A stretch of DNA of 64,000 bases from Hydractinia symbiolongicarpus. Its lineage: Eukaryota; Cnidaria; Hydrozoa; Anthoathecata; Hydractiniidae. Below are positions 15,401-23,920 of this stretch, piece after piece. The notes under the pieces were generated by a model. It ran no database searches and had not been told where the DNA came from. It saw nothing but the letters and a program-made list of their open reading frames with translations. The stretch lies in contig NC_079878.1 of the NCBI RefSeq assembly GCF_029227915.1, forward strand, positions 8,308,001 through 8,372,000. The letters are read 5' to 3'. The position numbers were made by a program, and so were the translations under genes. The stretch's first letter is position 1. Each line of letters starts with the position of its first letter.

Positions 15401-18400
15401 CAGCGACTAGCTTGTCTCTCCAGGATGCGTTGTACTCGTCATTCGCTTGAGTAATTTTGAAAATAGAAATTCCACTTGTTCTACGGGAGCTAGAGCAACC
15501 AAACACTGAACAATTAGCTCCAACCATAGTTTATAATACCAAAAAATCCAGGTAAACTTCTGCAAAGTACCTAGCATACAAAGCTTCCCGCCTGTTTTTG
15601 AATTTTTGGTCCCCCTAAAAGTAGACTGGGCACTAGAAAATTTCTGAACGCGAGTCAGATACCGGAGCGGAGCTCAATCACGGCGGTACCCAGACTATCT
15701 CTCTTTCTTATGACTATGACCAAACTTAGTTTTTTTTCTGCCATTTTTTATTCTCTTTCTTCTGTCTTAACGTGAAAGTACGCAAAATGTGCCCTAAAAT
15801 CGTTGAAAACTCCTTCGGCATTTGTCGGCGCCTTTGAAATTTAAACCACAATATCAAAAATTTTTGATCTAAGGTTTTATTTTATCTGTGGTTTAAACAG
15901 GTTTTATGCCGAAAAATTTAAAACACGAACACGTTCACATTATGCTTTAAAATCTTATTTAAAACATACTTAAAACACACAGAGAACCGAGGTTAACTAC
16001 TGAAATTAGAATAATTCAAAAATATCTTCATCTTCATCAGATTCACAATTTTGACAGTTGTCACGTTGACAGTAATCACAAGTGGAAACACTTGTGGTTA
16101 CTGTCAACGCAAGAACATTGTTTGACAGCTGCAAACAGGTTTTATGCCGAAAATTTAAAACACGAACACGTTCACATTATGCTTTAACTTTAAAATTTTA
16201 TTTAAAACACACTTAAACCACAATGGGAGCCGAGCTTAAGAAATGTTTCCCATCCAGAACTTAGTTAGACTTAAACAGTACGATCTTAATTTCTTTTTTT
16301 CATCTATAGTGGACTGAAGAAGGCCATTTAAGTCTGCGCATGCGTGTACCTGGTAATATATGGAAAGAGACGTGGAATACAACAAAACGTGCGCCAGCAC
16401 GATTGCAGAAACGTTTATTTGACGACACTAAAGAAGCAGAAAAGGTATATAGTTATTTTCAATCAAAGTCACACCTGAAAACCGTGTCAGTTATCGTTAA
16501 CTTTTTTTGGCTCACTGGCACTTTACATGTGTCCATTTTAGCTGTAAGACTCACTCTTACACAATACCATAAAATTCTTACGCAATGCCATTATCATTAA
16601 TTTTGGTAGCCATTGTCGAATGCAAATTTCGAACGTATTTTCGGTCAAATCATATCATCAAATCATTTTTTACTACACAGGTACTCCACTTCTTCACCAG
16701 TCTAACGCCATCTGAAGTGGCTTTGCACTTATTCCCAGTCGTAGTACAGTCAGGCGTGATCAGGATTTGTGAAGAAGGTAGGACTTTATCATGTTTTAAG
16801 AAGGGAGGGGAGGATATGAAGTGAGGAGCACCTATGTTGTTGTTGTTTTACAATTGCTTTTGATATTTAATCACGTATTAATATATTTTTTCTCATAAGG
16901 AATCTGGTAACTAGGGTTTCTCTTGTGTAGTAAAACGTGATTTGTGTTGTCTTTAATGATGGCTCAATTGTGTTTTTGGTTATTATCAGTATTTTTTTAT
17001 TTATTATCAGTATTTTTTTATTTATTATCAGTATTTTTTATTTATTATCAGTATTTTTTATTTATTATCAGTATTTTTTTTATCTTTATAGATGACAGTG
17101 TTGAAATACCATCTCTGATTGATAACATTATTAAAGACACTTCAAAACTTTATTCACCATCACCAGGAAATTTCAAGTTAATGGAGGTTTGTTTCCTGCT
17201 CTTACTCGTTCAGCTGTTTTTCTCACGGAACGCTCTTCTTTACGGTGATTTTTTGGTAATCAAAAGTGAATAGTGTAAACCAAGTGTTAGATCTGCTAAT
17301 CTTAAGAACTGAAAATTTTTCCACGTCCATCACTTTTCCGCCTCCAAATTGGCATCAAAGATAAATTAAATTTAATTTGATTTTTCATGATGGAAAGAGA
17401 CTAATTTGTAACACCTGAGTTATTTGCATTTTCCCTAATTTGGATACTGCAAATGCGACAATGTCAAATTAACCGGTGTTATGCACGTGTATAAAACCTG
17501 TTAAGTTTTTTTAAAATTCGATCACTTACGATCTAAGTCATGCCATCAGACGTACTTTGATAGTCTTCGAGTTAGCTAGAATTTAAAATGGCGGGTTACC
17601 ATGGTTCGAATTCGCACGGAAGTAGCTTGTTTCTTTTTTCTAGGTATTCTCTTAATAAACTGCGATTCAGACGAAAAGAAGTGTGTCTTTGTGTGTAATT
17701 AAGTGATTTTACGATTGTAGTAGTTTAAAATTAATATTAGCTTCATTTATTTACCCCTTTTTGGTGTTGGCCAATCAGCAGTGTGTTTTATTACCACTGT
17801 TTTCGTGTGGCCATATCGACCTTTTTAACTACCCCTGTTGGTTTCATTTTGTAGAATATTGTGAAGCAAATACATATGGCGGAGATGAAAATCTGTCGTG
17901 TGGAAAGTCTACGTTTAAAGTTCTCTGAAGAAAATGCGTCAGCGACAGACACAAACGAAGAAATAGACACTTTTATTCGCAGTTTATTGGAGAAAAATGA
18001 AGTTGTAATAAAGGGTGGTACGCAAAGCAGTATGGGAAAACTGATTACTAAACTTCTGCAATATCAAAAGGTGATACACGCTTTTTTATAAGCAATAAAA
18101 TTTTGGATGAAACTCATTGTTGCTTAATTTTCTGTATTCTACGGGATCGACTGTTATTTTACTTGTTACTTAGTGAATGTCTACTCAGAAAGCCACGTGA
18201 TGGCTGCCCAGTTAGCTTGGTGCGCCAATCAAAAATCAAACTTAACTTTACTCACATTTGTCGTTATATTACACAACAATATTACAGTGATTCTCTGGAC
18301 ATATTTTGTCTTTCCGATGCGACAGTATACTACGTAAGGTTTTTTTTTTAAAACTGAAACATCTTCTAGATCCTCCCTGTCACCATTCTTATCAGCTCTT

Positions 18401-19281
18401 TTCTTGATTTTTTTTTTCAACCTTCTTAATGGTTATGTCTTGAGTACCCGTTGTTTATACGAGATAAATCTTTCTTTCGGTCCTTTTCTCCACTGACTAC
18501 ATTGACTACTTTGTCTTGTAATGAGAACACTACATTTTGAAGAACATTTAGTGATTAGATGTGTAGTTGAGATCAGTATGAGTTGGTTTGCAGTATACTG
18601 ATACTGATAAGCTACCACTGTCGCGATTCACTAGTCACAATTAAGTCTCCTTAGAAAAGTGCTCTAGCTGTTCTGACAAATTCTTGTAGCTATTTATTAC
18701 GTGAGGGTGTCCAATCACCGAAATGGAGAATAAAATCTCTTCAGCATTGCCAGCCGAAAGTAGAAAACTGAAAAACAAACAAGATATGGTATAGCTAGCA
18801 GGTTTGCAACAAGACTAGAACAATGCATACTTCTAGTTTTGTCATTGGCGCATTCACAGTTAAATTTGTCCATTAGATCTCCTATCCAATTGAAAGTATA
18901 ACTCAGTAGTAATAAAGTTCAATTTTTTCTTTTCAGGAAGAAGAAGATGCAAGCAAGATGCCTCCATTGATGGTGGTAAGAATTTGTTTGGTTCTATTTA
19001 CCTTTTGTTTTTAAATCACCCCTATCTAGGCGTTGTTTTTCAAATTGTTTGTTACTTATAACCGTGATATTATCTTTGGCACTTGGTATATTTAGGAAAC
19101 CAAACTAGAAAAAAGATCTGTTGAATTTCCGCGTCCAGCCGGACGAGAGTACATACTAAGAACAACCTTACCAAGACCTAGTAAAACCTCTAGACCTTCT
19201 CCGCAGAGGTTGTTTACCGTGATTACACCGGACGATTTTCGAATGGCTGGAAGTTTTACCCAGGATACGACTTTTATTTAG
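419..19281 (+). CDS. RAB3GAP1: RAB3GAP1, Rab3 GTPase-activating protein catalytic subunit (3' part, 17 exons)
   Basis: Exons: 419-487, 7499-7680, 7841-8004, 8210-8314, 10919-11009, 11235-11316, 11545-11599, 11926-12435, 12881-13018, 13242-13377, 13523-13617, 16310-16444, 16681-16777, 17092-17186, 17855-18070, 18937-18975, 19096-19281. All junctions are GT/AG and phases join into one frame of about 798 codons ending in TAG at 19279-19281. Family landmarks appear in order: LQLAATWPCL, SDLDPLHAPRWS, KSAPVDSLTY, AHLWHEFVLELR, LFHQKLQ, AANPGC with DFVRWYSP, RLFDDTKEAEK, and the C-terminal FPRPAGREYILRTT and DDFRMAGSF. In animals the protein pairs with RAB3GAP2, acts as a GAP for Rab3 and a GEF for Rab18, and works in exocytosis and ER/lipid-droplet traffic. 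The N-terminal third is outside the window, so the gene is partial here. A weak ATTAAA at 19459 may serve polyadenylation. The first acceptor could be 419 or 421. Confidence 0.95.
1337..1342 (-). terminator. polyadenylation signal AATAAA of tetraspan gene A
   Basis: A canonical hexamer on the minus strand, about 70 nt downstream of the stop codon of the tetraspan gene A at 1414-1920. Confidence 0.6.
1414..1920 (-). CDS. PMP22/claudin-superfamily tetraspan protein A (168 aa)
   Basis: A single coding exon starts at ATG 1918-1920. Four hydrophobic segments lie at about residues 7-24, 76-98, 104-126 and 141-163. The first extracellular loop carries the family signature: W28, then GLW at 47-49, C52 and C58. 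Claudin-superfamily proteins make septate/tight junction strands or act as junction and channel accessory membrane proteins; which applies here cannot be told. A splice acceptor (ATATTTAG) sits 7 nt upstream of the ATG, so a 5' UTR intron is likely. AATAAA on the minus strand at 1337-1342 lies about 70 nt after the stop. The gene lies antisense inside a RAB3GAP1 intron and looks paralogous to the gene at 4617-5219. Confidence 0.85.
   Translation of the reverse strand: MERGFYPILFGTGIALFFYLLCFSEDYWVDGSKPVDSKSDIYVSHYGLWRMCYHNDECYDIDNKFNKDLPRWMRGVQTCAALSVLILTVGFVMVVVRIISYTPRLIYSAVTLLIGPLCMLIALSVYTDYEGSELPSPYKWGWGYIISWIITCIAPFVGGYACIMVKDE
4586..4591 (-). terminator. polyadenylation signal AATAAA of tetraspan gene B
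   Basis: A canonical hexamer on the minus strand, 26 nt after the stop of the tetraspan gene B at 4617-5219. Confidence 0.6.
4617..5219 (-). CDS. PMP22/claudin-superfamily tetraspan protein B (200 aa)
   Basis: A single coding exon. I chose ATG 5217-5219 because a good acceptor (TTTCATATTTAG) lies just upstream, so in-frame codons further 5' are intronic. Hydrophobic segments lie at about residues 8-27, 82-104, 112-135 and 152-171. The loop signature is W32, GVW 47-49, C52 and C59, with a possible N-glycosylation site at N38 (NKT). After the last membrane segment there is a cytoplasmic tail rich in Arg/Lys/His that ends in VILRM. A minus-strand AATAAA at 4586-4591 lies 26 nt after the stop. 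The 5' UTR-intron layout is the same as in the gene at 1414-1920, which suggests local duplication inside the host intron. The exact role (junction protein or other) is unknown. Confidence 0.85.
   Translation of the reverse strand: MLSQIQIPTFIAFLSYAFVLCTYILSVSNRAWLTYPQNKTYLVSTLGVWEVCWHLERPCEDTVQAVQFHLQDSADTIPHWVFLVRLLTVIATLLAGFGVVVSFKICIDCSRVIYQGASFVAISNISMAAGMFYFTYNIKKVLPNHITWKIPYIVGWCGTVVGVITVVVLITYTKYHASYHSCGKRHRRNRRDESDVILRM
8863..8925 (+). repeat. purine-rich (GAAA)n low-complexity tract
   Basis: A run of AAAG/GAAA repeats in a RAB3GAP1 intron; the reading frame across it is only an effect of composition. Confidence 0.6.
8967..9060 (+). repeat. dispersed short repeat, copy 1 (CCCGTGGA hairpin family)
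   Basis: It begins GACTAGCCGTTAGCCCGTGG and contains a perfect 8-bp stem CCCGTGGA/TCCACGGG (8979-8986 and 8991-8998) with loop AAAG, followed by GTCGCCCG and, further on, TATATCGCATTT. The same layout recurs at 31526-31660, 59742-59838 and 60091-60176. Located in a RAB3GAP1 intron. Confidence 0.65.
10147..10412 (-). mobile_element. tRNA-derived SINE (minus strand)
   Basis: Read on the minus strand the element starts at 10412 with TGGTGTAGTGGTAGCGC, a pol III A-box-like segment, and has GGTTCGAGTGTCC (B box) at 10357-10369, in the order and near the spacing of a tRNA head. An unrelated body follows, and the 3' end at 10147-10172 is a short tandem TTACTTAC/TTTC tail. It is not an intact tRNA, because no acceptor stem or anticodon arm can be closed. 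It lies in the RAB3GAP1 intron 8315-10918. Confidence 0.7.
11926..12435 (+). CDS. RAB3GAP1: RAB3GAP1 acidic linker exon (510 nt)
   Basis: This is the largest exon of the gene, 170 codons with phase-0 junctions on both sides. It opens with LNYCIKRKLEK, matching the conserved end of the central block, and then runs through a low-complexity Ser/Asp/Glu-rich linker with an acidic cluster (SDSDDSDDEFFEAREE) equivalent to the SDSEEEFFE segment of the human protein. It closes with NDEPLRIPITQ, again conserved. The middle is lineage-specific in length and looks disordered. Confidence 0.9.
13523..13617 (+). CDS. RAB3GAP1: RAB3GAP1 short acidic exon, insertion relative to human protein
   Basis: This 95-nt exon joins in frame (phase 1 in, phase 0 out) and encodes about 32 residues, including DGWEFELDDDMDIL. 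It lies between the conserved DFVRWYSP exon and the exon with the putative catalytic arginine, where the human protein as I know it has only a short linker (EEEVIDEKG region). Clean splice sites and frame support it as real. It could be alternatively spliced, but skipping 95 nt would break the frame. Confidence 0.75.
14184..14528 (+). CDS. uncharacterised 114-aa protein of the THAP transposon
   Basis: An intact ORF from ATG to TAA inside the transposon, beginning MAAAKEFTSAEELF and ending in a Lys/Ser-rich tail (KKSKSLRTELKKKTSSLDQ). It is mostly predicted helical, with no membrane segment and no catalytic motif I can name. The FVRVRTFSYVKD segment and the basic RTELKK tail resemble the C-terminal part of uncharacterised transposon-borne proteins of aquatic invertebrates; this is from memory and not certain. 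It converges with the THAP gene on the other strand. A role in transposition is inferred only from its location. Confidence 0.55.
   Translation: MAAAKEFTSAEELFRSYTSKSCSKIDSKEIVSCLMKNFDVKSNFNKILQLCTESLNKEVSLNLLEDLLLLFVRVRTFSYVKDKQQLHKIASDAKKSKSLRTELKKKTSSLDQGH
14610..15527 (-). pseudogene. THAP-domain transposon protein, interrupted by an in-frame stop
   Basis: Three exons can be read on the minus strand: 15296-15527, 15112-15187 and 14610-15009, with consistent phases (1, then 2). Exon 1 holds a THAP-like zinc finger: C6 and C11 (CSVFGC), a conserved W near residue 36, and the ICEKHF pair C and H near residue 68, followed by SQIV. Exon 2 reads LIPGSIPTLNFPEKS, a usual THAP-gene continuation. 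Exon 3 carries a TGA at 14958-14960, and after it the same frame stays open to 14610. Thus the gene is probably broken by one nonsense change; alternatively exon 3 starts further in. THAP domains bind DNA and are common in transposases. Confidence 0.7.
15085..15110. repeat. (TA)n microsatellite
   Basis: An uninterrupted TA run immediately after the donor site of exon 2 of the THAP pseudogene. Confidence 0.85.
16065..16108. repeat. 20-bp-stem inverted repeat between the two right-end modules
   Basis: Arms at 16065-16084 (GTTGACAGTAATCACAAGTG) and 16089-16108 are complementary except at one position, with a GAAA loop. It lies between the two direct copies of the outer element's end module. Confidence 0.75.
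16310..16444 (+). CDS. RAB3GAP1: RAB3GAP1 catalytic-region exon
   Basis: The exon has 45 codons in phase 0 on both sides and encodes the most conserved block of the family, from LSLRMRVPGNIW to RLFDDTKEAEK. The CGC arginine codon at 16337-16339 aligns by position and context with the arginine I believe is Arg728 in human RAB3GAP1, reported as essential for GAP activity. That equivalence is an inference from the surrounding motif (human ARMKIPSNMW). Confidence 0.85.
16980..17080 (+). repeat. intronic minisatellite next to a splice acceptor
   Basis: Five tandem copies of a 20-22-bp unit, TATTATCAGTATTTTTTATT, run almost into the acceptor TATCTTTATAG of the RAB3GAP1 exon at 17092. The T-rich units form the polypyrimidine tract of that exon. 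Confidence 0.85.
19096..19281 (+). CDS. RAB3GAP1: RAB3GAP1 terminal exon
   Basis: The last exon encodes 61 residues plus TAG. It holds the conserved C-terminal signature FPRPAGREYILRTTLPRP, followed by PQRLFTVITPDDFRMAGSF and a final TTFI, almost the same as vertebrate RAB3GAP1. The acceptor is TTTAG at 19091-19095. It fixes the gene identity and the end of the reading frame. Confidence 0.95.
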   Translation, partial: ETKLEKRSVEFPRPAGREYILRTTLPRPSKTSRPSPQRLFTVITPDDFRMAGSFTQDTTFI

Positions 19282-20194
19282 CTTATGAAAAATGAGTCAG
19301 ATGGAAATTATTTATGACAAATTGAAATTATTATTGTTGTTGTTGCGTATAACTTTGTTGTACCGCTGTTCTAATGGTTTTACAAAATGAGTAAAAACAT
19401 TCTTCTAGCAGGAACAAATGTTTGATCCTCGATAATTTAACCGGGCTTTAATCCAGTAATTAAAATCCTTGTGTTGACTAACGTACAAAACAAAAAGTTG
19501 CGATATGTACGGTGTGTCACTCGTTGCTATGAGAAACTTTCAGCTCTGTTTCTTTGCAAGAATAAGTAGATGCAATTGAAGTAAATTTTTTGTGGTCAGA
19601 TTGCTTTGTGTGACGTCATGATTCATAAAGTATTCTTTAAATACAGTCCTTGTTCCTAACGTTCAATGTAAACAATGTTATGTATGACGTTAGGAGTCAA
19701 CTTAACATGCCATGATTGCAAATTCCAACCTCATGCTCTAAAGCAGCTAAAGCGAAAAAATTGCTCTATAGAAGTTTGATTTTGTAAATATGTATTTTAA
19801 GGACTAGAATAACAAACATTGACTTCATGTATTCCCTCTCTGGGCAAGTCAGAAATCGTACTGCCAAAAAACTGCTTGTACTACTAGATAGAGCTTGAAT
19901 AGAAAATGAAAAAAGGGTATATTTCTGTTTTCGGATTTGACATATGCTGTCATAAGTTCTTTCGTAGCTACATTTTATAAAAAAGCAGTGCAATTGTTTA
20001 AAACAGGATAGAAAGAGGTTTCAGAAATTGTATGGTTTTTATCTTAGTAGAGAATATGGACAGACTAAGAGGTTTTATTTACTATGAAAATTTACTATGA
20101 TGATCTAGTGACGAAGTTACAAGCTTACATTTTATATTTATACTTCCGTCAATCACAGAATTTTAAGTACGAACGGACATGTTAGGCTTGACTA

Positions 20195-20650
20195 AGCCTC
20201 GTTCCCAGGGATTGTAGACTTATTTTAGTTTTGTGAATGGGATAAAATTTTGTCTTAAAAAAAACTTGAACTCCCATTTAGAAACTTAAAATAATGGCTT
20301 AATTTGATGGATGACGTTTTATACTCCGGTAGTTTAAAATATTTCGCGCAAATAAACAGTAAATTTCCGAGAATTGTAAATATGCACGGGTATTCACTTT
20401 TCATTCTTTCAAATTAGAATATGGTTAAAAATATTAGGTTGGGATTTACAAACATCCTAAGGTAAACAACCAGGTTTCTATCGAAAGAAGAATAAAATGA
20501 TCAAGCTTTTTTGTTTCTTACAGCTTTGTATGGAAATTAATAAAACATCAAGATCAATCGTAACCAAACTCGATCCCAGGACAAGTTGTCTCTTTTTGAA
20601 TATCGGACAGCAGCGCCGATGCGAGATAAAAAGCCCTGGAAACGAGGCTG
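20195..20650. mobile_element. MITE-like element with CCTCGTTCCCAGGG termini, copy 1
   Basis: The left end AGCCTCGTTCCCAGGG (20195-20210) is mirrored by the right end CCCTGGAAACGAGGCTG (20634-20650). The 456-bp interval has no coding potential that I trust. Related ends are at 21378-21443 and 62708-62936. Confidence 0.5.
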
Positions 20651-21377
20651 CAATCGTAACACCTTTAATTGCTATGTCAATGTCCAGCAGTGCAAGGTTA
20701 AAACAATTTCTGCTTTTGAGAGCGGGGTGCACAAGGTATGTTCTGCGGAATGTAATTCGCATATGTAGGGGTCGTGCAGGGTGGGTGGCATTTTGCATTT
20801 GCAAATTTTGTCAAAATACGAATTAGTCAGCCTGCTTCGTGTTTCTGTTGTGTTACTCGATAACGCCCGCACCCTGCCCTCTATTTGCAGGACCTTGATA
20901 CTACATTTACTCGTTTTAATCGTGACAATAAACTATAAATTCGCGTGAATGGACTTTTGCTGAAAATTACTCAGGTTTCCCTTCTACTAAAGATTTTAGC
21001 ACAGAATATTGTCTTTTCAGTGTAGCTAAGTAAGATATTTGATGTTAGAAACGAAGAGATTAACAAGTAGACGCTTATGTCGTTTCTATTTGAAGAAGAA
21101 TGCAAACGTTATTGGAATTTAGATTGTCTTTGTGTACTTTACCGGATTTCAATCTATTTTTAAAGAGTGAAGTACACATAGCAACGGTCATGCGAAATAA
21201 CAATCTCGTGCGCAGGCTGTTTTCAAAGTAACATTTGCTTGTGAAACTTTCAACAATGAAGTTTTCGAGGTAATAGCGCATTGTCCTTTTATTTCCTTCA
21301 ACAGCCTACATTCGCGAGGTAAAGATATGAATAAAATTTTTGCTTAAAAGTCAAGCTCTCTCGGATGGTTATTTCTT

Positions 21378-21443
21378 CAACCTCGTACCCAGTGTAATTT
21401 TTTTTACTTGTCAACAAAAGGTGAGTGTGCACACGAGGCTGAT
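21378..21443. mobile_element. very short element with CCTCGT-type termini, copy 2
   Basis: TCAACCTCGTACCCAG at the left and CACACGAGGCTG at the right are inverted matches about 65 bp apart, probably a deletion derivative of the same MITE family as 20195-20650. Confidence 0.4.
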
Positions 21444-23228
21444 TATTTCGTTACTTTAGTTACTGCCAAACTAATCAGAAAAAGAAAAACATGAAACAAA
21501 TAAATAAATGTTCGTCATCTTTTTCTCCCATAAGAGACAGCCTTAAGAGACAGTCTTAAGAGCGTGTCAGCAAAAATCTTATTATTGTGTTGTGGAAAGA
21601 AATTCGAAGTAGTTTCGTAGGTTTTCTGCTTGCAACCGATTGAACAGAAAATATGGGTAAGGTGCAACTTTTTGCATTTTCCCCCGTTTTGTTGTTGATG
21701 TTATAATTTGCTAGCGAGAGTTTGGGTAATTGACACAAGGGTTTTTCATTTCATATTTTTTTTTTTTTTTTTTTATTATTCCAGGAGTATAAACGTTCGT
21801 GATTTTTATTAAAAAATTCTTTAAGTTCTTGGTTTTAATTTCGCGCTTGGAGGTCGGAGGTTTTAGCGACATTAAAGGAAATGATATAATATTTGCAAAA
21901 ACGCGACTGTAAATAATGAAAGGAAAAATATCTACCAATTTTAATTAGTAAAGTTTCTGACTAAATATTGGAAAAATAAAATAAATTATGCGTATAGTTA
22001 TTTTTTTATTAATTCTTCTGAGGCCAATTGACATACTAAGAACATGAAAAGGTCCTATTATTATATTTTAGGCCATGGATTGATTATGCACGACCCGTAT
22101 ATGTCACATATCATGACCAAGTACAAATAGCATTTTTGGAATTAATACCCTGCATGTACTTAATAAACTAGTTTTAACTTATCCAATCATTGTTGATATC
22201 AAATGTTGTCCAATTCACAAAATAAGGTCTTGTGCAAATCTCTAAAAATTAATCTACAAAAAAGAACAACCAGCAAAATTTACATTCGAAAACTGGTAGG
22301 AATTAAGTTTTAATATTCCATATAATTTAGCACTACAACTAGATGCAACCTGTCCTTAGTTTTGATTTCAGAAATGGGAAAAATTGTTGTACATATTATA
22401 TACAAAACACTCGTGATTCGCATTCTAGAGTACCCAGCTAGCTAGCTATCGTACACAGCGCAGCTAGCTGGCTACAAATCATGAATTTCAACGGCAACTT
22501 TCAGCACCTGCCCCAAATTAAAGGCCCTTTACCAATATCAGACAATTAAATTGAGCCAGGTGACTGGAATGAAGTCAATAATATTATGACAATTTTGCCT
22601 TTATCTACAAAAAAGTTTCTTCAACTTTGTGTCTTTTTTTCGCATGCCATCTCTAAATCATGCGAACGTCGAGTTTGTATCTCATTAAGTTAGGAATTTC
22701 CATGGCATTTTTGTATCACGTGACCAGTCTGTACTGTAATAACGATTCAGGGGTCACAAAATCCTGGGGACAAGGTTGGTCCAGATATCCACATTTTAAT
22801 CAAGTAAAAACATTTTGATTAAGCAAAACACACACATCAGAAGGATTCACCAAGGCTTAGCATATGCTCAATTTGTACCAAGAGCTGATGATGTAAATGA
22901 AAAACTTCTATAGGCAGGCATAATCTTGTTAAGTAAAAATGTTGCGACCCGAAAACATCAAAATTGAGAGTAGGAAGTATACATATACACTATTGTTTCC
23001 TTCCACGTTGAGCAAACAAATAAACAATTCGTGCCGCCATGTTTGAAATTGCAAAACATGACCTCGTGTTATAAGAAATCAAAGCAATATGGCTACTGCA
23101 GGTAATTTGATCTTAAATGTCTTATTACAAAAAAAAATTTATCTCATATTATTCTATTAAATTAAAGTCGTGCGTTATTCTTCTTAAGCCAGAAAAAAAT
23201 GTTGTAGTAAAATGTCTAAATGTTATAA

Positions 23229-23268
23229 AAAAACACACTTTGTTATCAGAATAACAAAGTGTGTTTTT
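23229..23268. repeat. perfect 18-bp-stem hairpin with CAGA loop
   Basis: Arms 23229-23246 (AAAAACACACTTTGTTAT) and 23251-23268 are exact reverse complements, separated by the tetraloop CAGA. Confidence 0.85.
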
Positions 23269-23569
23269 GGCATAATTTTTCTCTTTAACTAAAAAAAAGA
23301 AAAAGAAAAAAATATGCACACTTTGTAGTTTTCATATTTTTTTCAGTTTCAACTGTCTTAAACACTATCAACTTAACTGTAGATTTACGTAACAACATCG
23401 AGTCTTTATACCTTTTTATTGTTTCTTTCTTTACACACAAAAACGTTTTTTCAAGAAAGTGGAGCATGCCTTTTTGCACAAGCACAAAAAAATTACTAAA
23501 GAAATTGCTACGTTCTTACTGTAGATACAAGGAAGTTTACTTTAATCTCTTTATCTCTTTTTAAAGTGG

Positions 23570-23880
23570 ATCTTTAAAACGATTTTTTGGTTCAATTTAA
23601 AGATGACTTTTCTCGTACACCTTTAAAACTGATTTGTCTAATGCACCCTTTTAGAGTTGTTAGTGCACTTTTTAAGCTGGTGTATATTTAATGTATCTTG
23701 AAATATGGACTTTTCAGAAGTTCCTAACCAAAGTTTTGGTATACCTCAAAAGGTGACTATTGCACTACATCTTTGAAATTATTTTCTACTTAAGATATAG
23801 CTATACTTTTAACGTGTTTTACTAAGTGCACCCTTTAAATTGTTTTACTGGTGGACCCTTATAGGGAATTTATTTCTTGG
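23570..23880. repeat. degenerate tandem repeat with GTGCACCCTTTTAAA-like units
   Basis: Segments such as CACCTTTAAAACTG, GCACCCTTTTAGAGTTG, GTGCACTTTTTAAGC and GTGCACCCTTTAAATTG recur at roughly 35-45-bp intervals, with one more after the minisatellite near 25345. They look like a decayed tandem array cut by the later minisatellite. Confidence 0.5.
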
Positions 23881-23920
23881 CATTAAGATTTTCTTTTGAG
23901 CTCTCGCAAGCTTCATTAAA

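Larger units (their letters stand above)
14073..15718. mobile_element. THAP-domain DNA transposon with TIRs and 7-bp target duplication
   Basis: The termini are inverted repeats: left CATAGTCACAAGAGAGAGAT continuing AGTCTGGGTA; right, on the minus strand, CATAGTCATAAGAAAGAGAG continuing ATAGTCTGGGTA. Both ends are flanked by the direct repeat ACCAAAC (14066-14072 and 15719-15725). Inside are two convergent genes: a plus-strand 114-codon ORF (14184-14528) and a three-exon THAP gene on the minus strand (15527 to 14610) with an in-frame stop. THAP domain plus a 7-8-bp duplication resembles the P superfamily, but no P-type catalytic domain is visible, so the class is open. Confidence 0.75.
13875..16236. 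mobile_element. outer inverted-repeat element hosting a nested transposon
   Basis: The left end (GCTTGGTTCCCTCTGTGGTTT, then TTGGGTTTAAAT) is matched in inverted orientation near 16180-16236 (minus-strand reading GCTCGGCTCCCATTGTGG, then TGTTTTAAAT). A second, direct copy of the right-end module, starting CAGGTTTTATGCCGAAAA, occupies 15898-15990 and 16137-16236. Target-site duplication is unclear. This looks like an old MITE-type or foldback element into which the THAP element at 14073-15718 later jumped. Confidence 0.55.
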
